Made by a program: the position numbers and the translations under genes
Assembly (NCBI GenBank): GCA_016199545.1
Contig: JACQGN010000169.1
Span: 1-36,065, forward strand
Source of the DNA: Betaproteobacteria bacterium
GTDB taxonomy: Bacteria; Pseudomonadota; Gammaproteobacteria; Burkholderiales; SG8-41
Reading direction: 5' to 3'
DNA: 36,065 nucleotides
The notes under the pieces: model-generated
The model's database searches: none
What the model was told of the DNA's origin: nothing
The model's input: the letters and a program-made list of their open reading frames with translations, nothing else
Part shown: one piece after another, positions 24,958-32,762 of the stretch
How the letters are laid out: each line of letters begins with the position of its first letter
Position numbering within the stretch: position 1 is the first letter of the stretch

Positions 24958-25287
24958 ATGGCAACCAGGAATCCCGAACGTGCGGAAGTCCGGGGCGACA
25001 CCGCAGGCATGAAGATCAAGTGGGACGACTCGAACATGAAGAGCACCTACGCGAACGTGTGCAACGTCACCAGTACGCGCGAGGAAGTGGTGATGCTGTT
25101 CGGCATGAACCAGGCCTGGAATCGTGGACAGAAGGAGGTCACGATCCAGCTCACCGAGCGCATCGTCGTCAGCCCCTATGCGGCGAAGCGGCTCAGCATG
25201 CTTCTGAGCAACGTGGTGAAGGAGTACGAGAGCCGCTTCGGTGCGCTTAACGTCGAGGCCAGCCCCGGCGGCGAGGCGAATAAGTAA
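24958..25287 (+). CDS. DUF3467 family protein
   Basis: This is a small protein of 109 residues. The order is a strand pair with K(S)TYANVCNVTSTREEVVMLFG, then a strand pair with VTIQLTERIVVSP, then a C-terminal helix YAAKRLSMLLSNVVKEYESRFG; this is the DUF3467 pattern, a family without a firm function. The ATG at 24958 is preferred: GGGAGA lies 11 bases upstream, and the conserved part begins soon after. A TTG at 24910 in the same frame would add 16 residues without a good ribosome site. It is the first gene of a tight operon and lies 42 bases before the GAF-HlyD gene. The strand-strand-helix layout and the SPYAAKRL segment recall the chaperone SecB, which would suit a partner of the SecA-like protein, but that is only a hypothesis. 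Confidence 0.8.
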   Translation: MATRNPERAEVRGDTAGMKIKWDDSNMKSTYANVCNVTSTREEVVMLFGMNQAWNRGQKEVTIQLTERIVVSPYAAKRLSMLLSNVVKEYESRFGALNVEASPGGEANK

Positions 25288-25329
25288 CGCCCCGCCGTCG
25301 CCTCAGGGCCGTTGCCGAGGCCCAGACGA

Positions 25330-27225
25330 ATGAGCTCAGTCACGCCGGAAATTCACGAGACGCTCGAGCGCGGGCGCGTCGCCGATCTGGCGTCGCGGCG
25401 GACTTACGAGCAGGCGTGGCGTCAGTTCGCGCAGCACCAGAGCATCGAGGAATTCTGCAGCAGCTGGCTGGTGATCCAGGCCCACGCGATCGGCGGCGCC
25501 TCCGACGGCGTGGTCGTTCTCCTCAAGCCGGGCACGAACGCGTTTGCGCCCGTTGCGTTTTTTCCCGATACGCCGCGCGACCGCAGCTATCTCGCGAAGG
25601 TCAGCGAGCGTGCGCTGCAGACGGGCCAGGGCATCCTCGAGCCGCGCGAGCAGTCCGACGCTGCGGATGCGCACGAGCCACGTTATCAACTCGCCTATCC
25701 CTTGCGCCTGGACGGCGAGGTGCGGGGCGTCGTGGGCTTCGAGTTGGACTGGCGGCCCGAGGCAGAGTTGCAGACGGCGATGCGCGAGGTGCAATGGGGT
25801 TCGTGCTGGCTCGAAGTGCTGCTGCGGCGCCGGGCCGATCCGAAAGAAGTGGAAATGCTTCGCCTCAAGCTGGCGCTCGATCAGATTTCCACGCTGCTCG
25901 AGCAGCCCAGCCTGAAGGAGAGCACGACCGCCTTTACCACCGAACTTGCGACGCGGCTCGGCTGCGACCGGGTCACGCTCGGCCTCGTCGAGGGACGGCG
26001 CGTGATCGTGACTGCGATATCGCATTCGCCGATGTTCGAGAAGCGCGCCAATCTCGTGCGCGCGATCGAGCGCGCCATGGAGGAAGCGATCGACCAGGAG
26101 GAGGCGGTCGTCTATCCGCCGGTGCGTGACGACAGGCCGGTGGTGGCGCGCGCCCACGAGGCGCTGCTCGTCGAGTCGGAGGCCAGCAGCGCAGCGACCT
26201 TTCCGCTGGTGCACGGCGAGCGCGTGGTGGGTGCGCTGACCTTCGAGCGCGCCGCGGGCCACCGCTTCGAATTGCCGACACTCGAGATCTGCGAGGCGGT
26301 GGCCTCGGTCGCCGGCCCGATCATCGAGCTCAAACAGACCAACGAGACGAGCCTGCCGGCGCATGCGGCACGCTCCGCCAAAGATCTCTGGGAGCGGCTG
26401 TTCGGACCCGATCACCCGGGCGTCAAGCTGGCCGCGATCGGCGTGATCGCGCTCGCCGCCTTCATCGCATTCGCTACGGGCGAATTCCGGGTGAGCGCTG
26501 ATTCCATGGTCGAGGGCGCCGTGCAGCGCGCGGTGACGGCGCCGATCAACGGCTTCGTCAAGGATGCGCCCCTGCGCGCGGGCGACACCGTGCGGCAGGG
26601 GCAGGTCATCGCGCGGCTCGACGATCGGGATCTGCGCCTCGAGCGCGCGAGGCTGCAAAGCCAGCGCGAACAATTCGTCAACCAGTTCCGTGAGGCGATG
26701 GGCAAGCGAGAGCGCGCGCAGGTGCAGATCGTGAGCGCGCAGATCGCGCAGGCCGAGGCGCAGCTCGCGCTGGTGGAGGAACAGCTTGCGCGCACCACAC
26801 TCGTCGCACCCTTCGACGGGCTGATCGTGCGCGGCGACCTGTCGCAAAGCCTCGGCTCGCCCATCGAGCGCGGCCAGGTGCTGTTCGAAGTCGCGCCGCT
26901 CGAAGACTACCGGGTCGTGTTGCGGGTCGACGAGCGCGACATCGCGCATGTCGAGAAAGGACAGCGTGGGGAACTCACGGTGACCTCGATGCCGGGTGAC
27001 GGGTTTGCGTTCCGCGTCGACCGGATCACGCCGGTCAACATGGCGAAGGAAGGACGGAATCTCTTCCGCGTCGAGGCCGTGCTGGAGGCCGGCGCGGGTG
27101 CGCGCCTGCGTCCCGGTATGGAGGGCGTGGGCAAGATCCACATCGACGAGCGCAAGCTGGTCTGGATCTGGACGCACGGCCTGACCGACTGGGTACGACT
27201 CTGGATGTGGTCGTGGCTGCCCTGA
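25330..27225 (+). CDS. GAF-GAF-transmembrane-HlyD periplasmic adaptor protein
   Basis: The product is 631 residues. Residues 35-155 and 194-333 form two GAF-like domains with typical FPL..GE.V.G.L.FE strands. One membrane helix follows at about 363-385, then the HlyD part: first lipoyl half (395-431, with AP..GFV....R.GD.V..GQ.IA.LD), a coiled-coil hairpin (435-490), second lipoyl half (487-523, with APFDG.I..GD) and a beta-barrel ending in RPGMEG.GKI. The GAF domains should face the cytoplasm and the HlyD part the periplasm. HlyD proteins normally bridge an inner-membrane exporter to an outer-membrane channel; the GAF pair is an unusual addition that suggests ligand or partner sensing. The ATG at 25330 has GAGG nine bases upstream; a TTG at 25312 is a weaker alternative. 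The next gene starts 24 bases downstream. Confidence 0.88.
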   Translation: MSSVTPEIHETLERGRVADLASRRTYEQAWRQFAQHQSIEEFCSSWLVIQAHAIGGASDGVVVLLKPGTNAFAPVAFFPDTPRDRSYLAKVSERALQTGQGILEPREQSDAADAHEPRYQLAYPLRLDGEVRGVVGFELDWRPEAELQTAMREVQWGSCWLEVLLRRRADPKEVEMLRLKLALDQISTLLEQPSLKESTTAFTTELATRLGCDRVTLGLVEGRRVIVTAISHSPMFEKRANLVRAIERAMEEAIDQEEAVVYPPVRDDRPVVARAHEALLVESEASSAATFPLVHGERVVGALTFERAAGHRFELPTLEICEAVASVAGPIIELKQTNETSLPAHAARSAKDLWERLFGPDHPGVKLAAIGVIALAAFIAFATGEFRVSADSMVEGAVQRAVTAPINGFVKDAPLRAGDTVRQGQVIARLDDRDLRLERARLQSQREQFVNQFREAMGKRERAQVQIVSAQIAQAEAQLALVEEQLARTTLVAPFDGLIVRGDLSQSLGSPIERGQVLFEVAPLEDYRVVLRVDERDIAHVEKGQRGELTVTSMPGDGFAFRVDRITPVNMAKEGRNLFRVEAVLEAGAGARLRPGMEGVGKIHIDERKLVWIWTHGLTDWVRLWMWSWLP

Positions 27226-27249
27226 TGGGCGTGCGCTGAGCGCCGAGCG

Positions 27250-29394
27250 ATGTCGTTCGATCTGCTCAGTTCCTCCTGGTACCGCGTCGCCGAGCTGTGT
27301 CCCCGGTTGCGCAGCCACGTGCGCATCCATCGCCACCATTACCGCGGCTCCCTGTGGTACGTGCTCGAGGACCGCGTCTCGCGCCGCATGCATCGCTTCA
27401 ACCCGGTCGCGTACTACCTCATCGGGCAGATGGACGGGCGCCGTACGGTGCAGGAAATCTGGGACTCCGCCATCAACCGCTTCGGCGACGACGCGCCCAC
27501 GCAGGACGAGACGATCCGGCTGCTCGGTCAACTGCACGCGGCGGAGGTACTGCAAACCGAGGTCACGCCCGACGTCGCCGAACTGCTGCGCCGCGCCCGC
27601 CGCGGGAAGCCGAAGACCTGGGTGCAGAACCTGCGCTCGCCGCTCGCAGTACGGTTGCCGCTGATCGACCCGGACCGCTTCCTCGAGCGCTGGTTTCCGT
27701 GGTACCGGCCCCTGTTCGGCTGGGGTGGCCTCATGTTGTGGTGCGTGGTGGTCGGCTGGGCCGTGTTCGCCGCGGCCTCGCACTGGAACGAGCTGACACA
27801 GGATTTTTCCGCGCGCGTGCTCGCGCCGCAGAACCTGCTCCTGATGTGGCTGCTGTTCCCCGTGCTGAAGCTCTTCCACGAGTTCGGCCACGCCTGCGCG
27901 ACGAAGGCGTGGGGCGGCGAGGTTCACGAAATGGGCATCATGTTCATCGTCCTGATGCCGATTCCCTATGTCGACGCGTCGGCCGCGAGCGCCTTTGCGC
28001 AGACGCGTCGGCGCGTGCTCGTCGGCGCGGCCGGCATGGTGGTCGAGCTCTTCATCGCATCGGTGGCGTTGTTCCTGTGGCTCGAGGTCCAGCCGGGACT
28101 TTTCCGCGCGGCGCTCTACAACATCATGCTCATCGCGGGCATCTCCACCGTGCTCTTCAACGCCAACCCGCTGCTGCGTTTCGATGGCTATTACATTCTT
28201 GGCGACCTGATCCAAATCCAGAACCTGCGCATGCGCGGGCAGCAGTACCTCACCCACCTGATCGAGTCAGGGCCGTTCGGTGTCGACGTGCCCGAGTTCG
28301 ACGCGACCCGCGCGGAGAAGTGCTGGTTCGTGGGCTACACGATTGCCGCGTTTTTCTACCGGATCTTCATCATGCTGGTGATCGCCGTGTTCATCGCGAG
28401 CGAGTACATGATCGTCGGCGTGGCGCTCGCGCTCTGGGCGCTCATCGCGGCGTTCGTTTACCCTGTCATCAAGGGCATCGGCTACCTGTTCTTTCACGCG
28501 CGGCTGCGCAGGCGTCGCCTGCGTGCCGTCGCGTCCACCGCGGCCATCGTGGGCGCGGCGGCCGTATTGCTGATGGCGGTGCCGCTACCGCACTGGACCG
28601 GCGCCCAGGGCGTGATCTGGGTGCCGCGCGATGCCGAGGTGCGTGCGGGCGCCGACGGTTTCGTGAGGAAGATCGTCGCTACACCCGGCTCGTTCGTTGT
28701 GCGCGGCAGCCCGCTCATCGTCGCCGAGAATCCCGAGCTGACGCCGAGAATCCAAGTGCTCGAGGCCCAGCTTCGGCTGTTCCAAGCACGCGCGCAGGCG
28801 GAATTGCTCGTCGACCGCGCGCGCTGGAACCTCACGCGCGAGGAGATCGAGGCAACGCGCGCCGAGCTCGCCTATATGCGGCAGCGGCGCGAGGACCTGA
28901 CCGTGCGCAGTCCGACCAGCGGCATCTTCGTGACGTCGATGCCGGTGCAGGATCTGCCCGGCCGCTTCCTGCGCAACGGGCAGGAGATCGGCTTCGTGGT
29001 GCCCGCGTCGACGGTGACAGTCCGTGTGCTCGTCTCACAGGACGACATCGACCTGGTCAGGTCGGGCAGCGAAGCGGTGCGCGTGAAGCTGGCTGGACGA
29101 ACGCACGAGAGCTTCGACGCGACGATCGTTCGCGAGGTGCCAGCGGCGGTCAGCGAGGTCGGCAATCTGGCGATGTCGAGCCTCGGCGGCGGCTCGGCGC
29201 CGCTCGACCCACGAGATGCGTCGAAGCCGACGACGCTCAACACCTGGTTCGAGTTCGAGCTGGCGTTGCCGGCGACGCGCGCCTTCGTGCTCGGTGAGCA
29301 TGTCTATGCACGATTCGAGCATGCAGCCGCGCCGTTGAGCCGGCGCATCTATCAGGCGGTGCGCCAGCTCTTCCTCAGGCGGTTCGCCGTTTGA
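27250..29394 (+). CDS. PqqD-like / M50 site-2 protease / HlyD fusion protein
   Basis: The product is 714 residues. Residues about 30-125 resemble PqqD-type domains that bind peptide substrates (LED..S.R.HR.N..AYY.I..MDG..TV.EIW). About seven membrane helices follow. HEFGH at residues 210-214 (nt 27877-27891) is the zinc motif of M50 proteases, and NANPLLRFDG at residues 304-313 supplies the second motif with the aspartate ligand. After the last helix (about nt 28530-28590) comes an HlyD-like part with a lipoyl segment, a long coiled coil and a beta-barrel, presumably periplasmic. All catalytic residues are present. M50 enzymes cut within or near the membrane; here one is joined to a substrate-binding domain and an adaptor, so a role in processing or releasing an exported polypeptide is plausible. 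Its TGA overlaps the ATG of the SecA-like gene by one base. Confidence 0.9.
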   Translation: MSFDLLSSSWYRVAELCPRLRSHVRIHRHHYRGSLWYVLEDRVSRRMHRFNPVAYYLIGQMDGRRTVQEIWDSAINRFGDDAPTQDETIRLLGQLHAAEVLQTEVTPDVAELLRRARRGKPKTWVQNLRSPLAVRLPLIDPDRFLERWFPWYRPLFGWGGLMLWCVVVGWAVFAAASHWNELTQDFSARVLAPQNLLLMWLLFPVLKLFHEFGHACATKAWGGEVHEMGIMFIVLMPIPYVDASAASAFAQTRRRVLVGAAGMVVELFIASVALFLWLEVQPGLFRAALYNIMLIAGISTVLFNANPLLRFDGYYILGDLIQIQNLRMRGQQYLTHLIESGPFGVDVPEFDATRAEKCWFVGYTIAAFFYRIFIMLVIAVFIASEYMIVGVALALWALIAAFVYPVIKGIGYLFFHARLRRRRLRAVASTAAIVGAAAVLLMAVPLPHWTGAQGVIWVPRDAEVRAGADGFVRKIVATPGSFVVRGSPLIVAENPELTPRIQVLEAQLRLFQARAQAELLVDRARWNLTREEIEATRAELAYMRQRREDLTVRSPTSGIFVTSMPVQDLPGRFLRNGQEIGFVVPASTVTVRVLVSQDDIDLVRSGSEAVRVKLAGRTHESFDATIVREVPAAVSEVGNLAMSSLGGGSAPLDPRDASKPTTLNTWFEFELALPATRAFVLGEHVYARFEHAAAPLSRRIYQAVRQLFLRRFAV

Positions 29395-31352
29395 TGGTCG
29401 CGGCGAGCTCCACCCTCATCGGTGCCGTTTACCCCGAGCGCGACGCGCGGCGCGAGGGGAAACTCGAGCGCTTCGTGACAGCGGTACGCTATTTCACCGG
29501 CGGCGTTCGTATCGGCGAGAAGCGCCTCGATCGCATCGTCGCCGCGACCGGGCGGGCCGCGATCGATTTGCCGGAGCTCTCGGCCGAGGAATTGCTGGCG
29601 CGCGCGACGCACCTGCGCGCGCGCCTGAAGCGCGAGGGCTTCAACGACCTGGGCCTCGCGGCGAGCGCCTTTGCACTGGTGCGCGAGGCGGCGGGACGGA
29701 CCATCGGCATGCGCCATTTCGACGTGCAGTTGATCGGTGGCTGGGCGATGCTGAACGGAATGCTTGCGGAGATGGAAACCGGGGAGGGCAAGACCCTCAC
29801 CGCGACCCTGACCGCCGCAACCGCCGCGCTCGCCGGCCGCGCGGTGCACGTCGTCACGGTGAACGATTATCTGGCCGAGCGCGACGCGCAATGGATGCGC
29901 CCGGTGTACGAGGCGCTCGGCATCAGCGTGGGCTGCGTCAAGCAGGGAATGGATCCGGATTCGCGCCGGCACGCGTATGGCTGCGACATCACCTACTGCA
30001 GCAACAAGGAGGTCGCGTTCGACTATCTGCGCGACCGCCGGGTGCTGGGCGGAAAGCCGAGGGCGATCGCGATGAAAATGGACACGCTCGGCGGCGCGGG
30101 GGTGGCGCCGCGGCTGTTGCTGCGCGGCCTGCAGTTCGTGATCGTGGACGAGGCCGACAGCGTCCTCGTGGACGAGGCGCGCACCCCATTGATCCTCTCG
30201 ACGGAAGCGCGCCACGGCCTGGAGGAAGCGGTTTACGCCGACGCCCTCGATCTCGCGCGTCAGCTCGGGGCCGGAGACTACGGCATACGCGACAAGGGCA
30301 TCGAGATCACCGCGCAGGGCCTGGAGCGTCTGGAGGTGCTGGGCGAGGCGCGCAACGGCATCTGGCGCGGGCCGCGCCGGCGCGAGCAGCTCGTGCGACA
30401 GGCGCTCAGCGCCTTGCACCTTTTCCAGCGCGACAAGCACTACCTCGTGCGCGAGGGCAAGGTGGTCATCATCGACGAAAACACCGGGCGGGTGATGCCG
30501 GACCGAAGCTGGGAGCACGGGCTGCACCAGCTCGTCGAGATCAAGGAGGGTTGCGAGGCTACCGGCCGTCGCGAGACGCTGGCGCGCATCAGCTACCAGC
30601 GGTTCTTTCGCCGCTATCTGTACCTGGCGGGCATGACCGGCACCGCGCGCGAGGTCGCGAGTGAACTGTGGGCGGTGTACCGGCTGCGTGTCGCGACCAT
30701 TCCGACGAACAAGCCGGGGTGCCGGGTGCGGCAGGCGGACTACGTGTACGGGCGCTCCGATCTGAAGTGGCAGGCGGCGGTCGCGCGCATCGCCGAACTG
30801 CACGCGGCCGGATGCCCGGTCCTGGTCGGAACGCGTTCGGTCGCGGCATCGGAGACACTGGCCGGGCATCTCGAGGCTGCGCAACTTCCGTTCCGCCTCC
30901 TCAATGCGCGCCAGGATCGCGACGAGGCGGAGATCGTGGCGCGTGCTGGAGAGTCGGGTTGCATCACCGTGGCGACGAACATGGCGGGCCGTGGCACCGA
31001 CATCAAGCTCGGTGCGGGCGTGATCGATCGCGGCGGCCTGCACGTCATCGCGACCGAGCTGAATGACTCCGCACGCATCGACCGCCAGTTGTTCGGCCGC
31101 TGCGCGCGGCAGGGCGATCCCGGAAGCTGCCAGGCGATCCTGGCGATCGAGGAAGACCTCATCGGGTCGTTCTTTCCCTTGGCGGCTACACACCTGCGTC
31201 ACCTGGGACGGCTTCCGCTATGGCTCGGACGCCTCGTGTTCCGTGTGGCGCAATGGCGCGCCGAGCGTTCGTACTCGCGGGCGCGGCGCGACCTGCTCGA
31301 CCTGGACGACTACCTCGGCGACATGCTCGCGTTCTCCGGCCGTGGCGAGTAA
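29394..31352 (+). CDS. Shortened SecA-like translocase ATPase
   Basis: The product is 652 residues, against about 900 for housekeeping SecA. Motor motifs are intact: METGEGKT (Walker A, G130-T134), VDEADSVLVDEARTPLIL (Walker B from D252), VIIDENTGR, LAGMTGT (M414-T417), NMAGRGTDIKLG (from N529) and GRCARQGD. A preprotein cross-linking domain seems to be present between residues about 265 and 365. The protein ends just after AQWRAERSYSRARRDLLDLDDYL, which matches the beginning of the SecA scaffold helix. The rest of the scaffold, wing, two-helix finger and C-terminal zinc tail are therefore missing. There is no sign of a frameshift: the stop is followed by unrelated sequence. The start overlaps the M50 stop as TGATG, implying translational coupling. 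It is probably an accessory SecA-like ATPase dedicated to this locus, not the general one. Confidence 0.92.
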   Translation: MVAASSTLIGAVYPERDARREGKLERFVTAVRYFTGGVRIGEKRLDRIVAATGRAAIDLPELSAEELLARATHLRARLKREGFNDLGLAASAFALVREAAGRTIGMRHFDVQLIGGWAMLNGMLAEMETGEGKTLTATLTAATAALAGRAVHVVTVNDYLAERDAQWMRPVYEALGISVGCVKQGMDPDSRRHAYGCDITYCSNKEVAFDYLRDRRVLGGKPRAIAMKMDTLGGAGVAPRLLLRGLQFVIVDEADSVLVDEARTPLILSTEARHGLEEAVYADALDLARQLGAGDYGIRDKGIEITAQGLERLEVLGEARNGIWRGPRRREQLVRQALSALHLFQRDKHYLVREGKVVIIDENTGRVMPDRSWEHGLHQLVEIKEGCEATGRRETLARISYQRFFRRYLYLAGMTGTAREVASELWAVYRLRVATIPTNKPGCRVRQADYVYGRSDLKWQAAVARIAELHAAGCPVLVGTRSVAASETLAGHLEAAQLPFRLLNARQDRDEAEIVARAGESGCITVATNMAGRGTDIKLGAGVIDRGGLHVIATELNDSARIDRQLFGRCARQGDPGSCQAILAIEEDLIGSFFPLAATHLRHLGRLPLWLGRLVFRVAQWRAERSYSRARRDLLDLDDYLGDMLAFSGRGE

Positions 31353-31366
31353 GTTGCGGCGCGGAT

Positions 31367-31444
31367 TCAGAACTGCACGCGGCACTTCGCGCCGGGTGGA
31401 ATCTTGCCCTCGGGGTCGGGCAACCGCAGGCGCACGTCGATGTC
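31367..31444 (-). pseudogene. Remnant of the 3' end of a second HlyD-type adaptor gene
   Basis: Read on the minus strand, 31444-31367 encodes DIDVRLRLPDPEGKIPPGAK followed by CRVQF and a stop. This aligns with the C-terminus of the complete adaptor at 31695 (VQLDLPNPKRTIPGGVKCRV and SF), with about 13 of 25 residues identical. The frame stays open to about 31510 but loses the similarity and meets a stop inside the repeat element. It is a diverged paralog rather than a recent copy, apparently cut off by the intergenic repeat at about 31501-31660. Confidence 0.65.
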
Positions 31445-31500
31445 TGCTGGCGTTTTCAGGCCAGCGGGAGTGAATGCAGCCGGCGACGCAACCACCCCGT

Positions 31501-31660
31501 CCGCGTACCCTCACCCCCGCCCCTCTCCCCGGGGGGAGAGGGGAGATTTGTGCGCCGGGGGCGACTGATCGACGGCGTCCACCCCTCCTTGAAAAGGAGG
31601 GGAGAAACTCCCTTCCTCTCACGAGGAGGGGTGCCTCCGACAGGAGGCGGGGTGGTGTGG
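31501..31660. repeat. Composite palindromic intergenic repeat element
   Basis: Three hairpins stand in a row: an 11-base stem with a 2-base loop (31520-31543, CCCCTCTCCCC against GGGGAGAGGGG), a 9-base stem CCCCTCCTT/AAGGAGGGG with loop GAA (31582-31602), and GCCTCC GACA GGAGGC (31633-31648), followed by GGGGTGGTG. This resembles the C-rich/G-rich palindromic repeats scattered between genes in many proteobacteria. With the adaptor remnant it fills the 342-base space 31353-31694, and I see no intact gene there. It could also work as a two-way transcription barrier between the converging genes. Confidence 0.7.
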
Positions 31661-31694
31661 TTTGGCGTCACATGGATAGGAAAAGCCCAATGAG

Positions 31695-32510
31695 TCAGGG
31701 GAAGCTCACCCGGCATTTCACGCCGCCCGGTATGGTGCGTTTGGGATTGGGCAGATCGAGTTGCACGCCGAACGTGCCGCTCGCGGCGTCGGTGACGTGG
31801 TCGACCACTCTGACCGTCGTCGGATATCGACCCCCGATCGGCGCCTCGGGCGTGATGGTGGCGCGCTGGCCGGGCTTCACCTTGCCATACTGGGATATCG
31901 GGAGAACGACTTCGACGTTGAGGACGTCGATCTCGGCGAGCCGCATGATGGGGTCCTTGATCGTGGTCGCGCCGAATTCGCCGGGCTTGAGCAGCACGTC
32001 CATCACCACGCCGGTGAACGGGCTGCGCACCGTGCGCAGCGCGAGTACTTCAGCCGCGCGCTTGGCTTCAAACTCGGCGAGCCGCTGATTCTCTCGTGTG
32101 CGCCGCAGTTCCTCCGTGGCGAGCCTGAATTCCGCCTCCGCCTCATCGCGGGCATTGGTCGAGATGAACTTCTGCTTGAAGAGTTCCGTGGCGCGCTGCA
32201 GTTTCTTCTCCGCGAGATCGAGCCGCGCCTCCGCGACCTTGATTTCCCCCTGCATTGTCGCGCGCGACTGCGCCAGCGCGAGTGCTGCGCGCTCGGGGCC
32301 CGACTCGAGCGTGGCGACCACCTGGCCCTTGGTGACGAGGTCGCCGCGCCGCACGCGAACCGATTCGATCATCGCCTCCACCGGACTGCGGATCTCGATC
32401 TGTTGCCGCGGCAAGATCATGCAGTCGTGCTCGGACGCGGCGATTGCCGCTCCCGCCATGAGGGGCGACATGAGAGCCAGAAGCCGGGCAAATCTTGCCA
32501 TCTGCAGCAT
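31695..32510 (-). CDS. Periplasmic HlyD/RND-type membrane fusion adaptor
   Basis: The product is 271 residues. A signal peptide covers about residues 1-25 (MLQMARFARLLAL, ending AGAAIAA). Then come a lipoyl half (SPVEAMIESVRVRRGDLVTKGQVVATL, split here by description only), a coiled-coil hairpin of about 80 residues, the second lipoyl half (VRSPFTGVVMDVLLKPGEFG) and a short beta-barrel ending PGGVKCRVSFP. The start at 32510 is chosen because GAGGA (32518-32522) lies seven bases upstream and the signal peptide begins there. An ATG at 32540 would overlap the likely -10 box. The gene converges on the SecA-like gene. It may serve the same export route as a third adaptor, or belong to an unrelated efflux pump, because no partner pump gene is adjacent. 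Confidence 0.87.
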   Translation of the reverse strand: MLQMARFARLLALMSPLMAGAAIAASEHDCMILPRQQIEIRSPVEAMIESVRVRRGDLVTKGQVVATLESGPERAALALAQSRATMQGEIKVAEARLDLAEKKLQRATELFKQKFISTNARDEAEAEFRLATEELRRTRENQRLAEFEAKRAAEVLALRTVRSPFTGVVMDVLLKPGEFGATTIKDPIMRLAEIDVLNVEVVLPISQYGKVKPGQRATITPEAPIGGRYPTTVRVVDHVTDAASGTFGVQLDLPNPKRTIPGGVKCRVSFP

Positions 32511-32542
32511 GTTAGTATCCTCGTGCGTTTTGCACTCCACGC

Positions 32543-32548
32543 ATTATA
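32543..32548 (-). promoter_or_regulatory. -10 box (TATAAT) of the periplasmic adaptor gene
   Basis: On the minus strand TATAAT lies about 33 bases before the ATG at 32510, giving a leader of roughly 25 bases. No clear -35 hexamer is visible. The site argues against a start at 32540. Confidence 0.5.
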
Positions 32549-32634
32549 TTGTCGAACGGTCTTGGCGGCGCGCTTTGCGTGGATTGCCGTGCCTCCTGTG
32601 CCGGCTACCCGGGATGAAATCCGCCTTTAAAAAC

Positions 32635-32747
32635 AGAGAACGGAAAACAGTGAACGGTGAACGGTGAGCAGTGAACAGGGAAAAGCGAGATCGAAGGAAC
32701 CCGGAGGTGGAGTTTGACGGTTCCCTGTTTACTGTTTCCTGTTCACC
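32635..32747. repeat. Heptad-repeat element with inverted arms
   Basis: The left arm (32635-32683) is seven consecutive 7-base units close to AGTGAAC or GGTGAAC. The right arm (32719-32747) reads as about four such units on the other strand. The inner parts pair: AGTGAACAGGGAA (32670-32682) against TTCCCTGTTTACT (32721-32733), with one mismatch. It fills most of the 252-base gap between the divergent adaptor and transporter genes. It looks like a dispersed intergenic repeat; a similar heptad run occurs at 36001. Confidence 0.65.
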
Positions 32748-32762
32748 CAGGACCTCGGTGCC

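Noticed and set aside
25336-28257. A 973-codon minus-strand frame across the GAF-HlyD and M50 genes
   Set aside because: The plus strand here encodes two proteins with intact family motifs. The antisense translation is low-complexity Arg/His/Asp-rich sequence without recognisable domains.
29394-31352. Pseudogene status for the short SecA-like gene
   Set aside because: All motor motifs are intact, the frame is uninterrupted, the start is coupled to the preceding gene, and downstream sequence shows no leftover SecA C-terminal part.
32511-32540. An earlier ATG at 32540 for the periplasmic adaptor
   Set aside because: It would place the start almost on the TATAAT box and put ten polar residues before the signal peptide. 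The ATG at 32510 has a proper GAGGA site.
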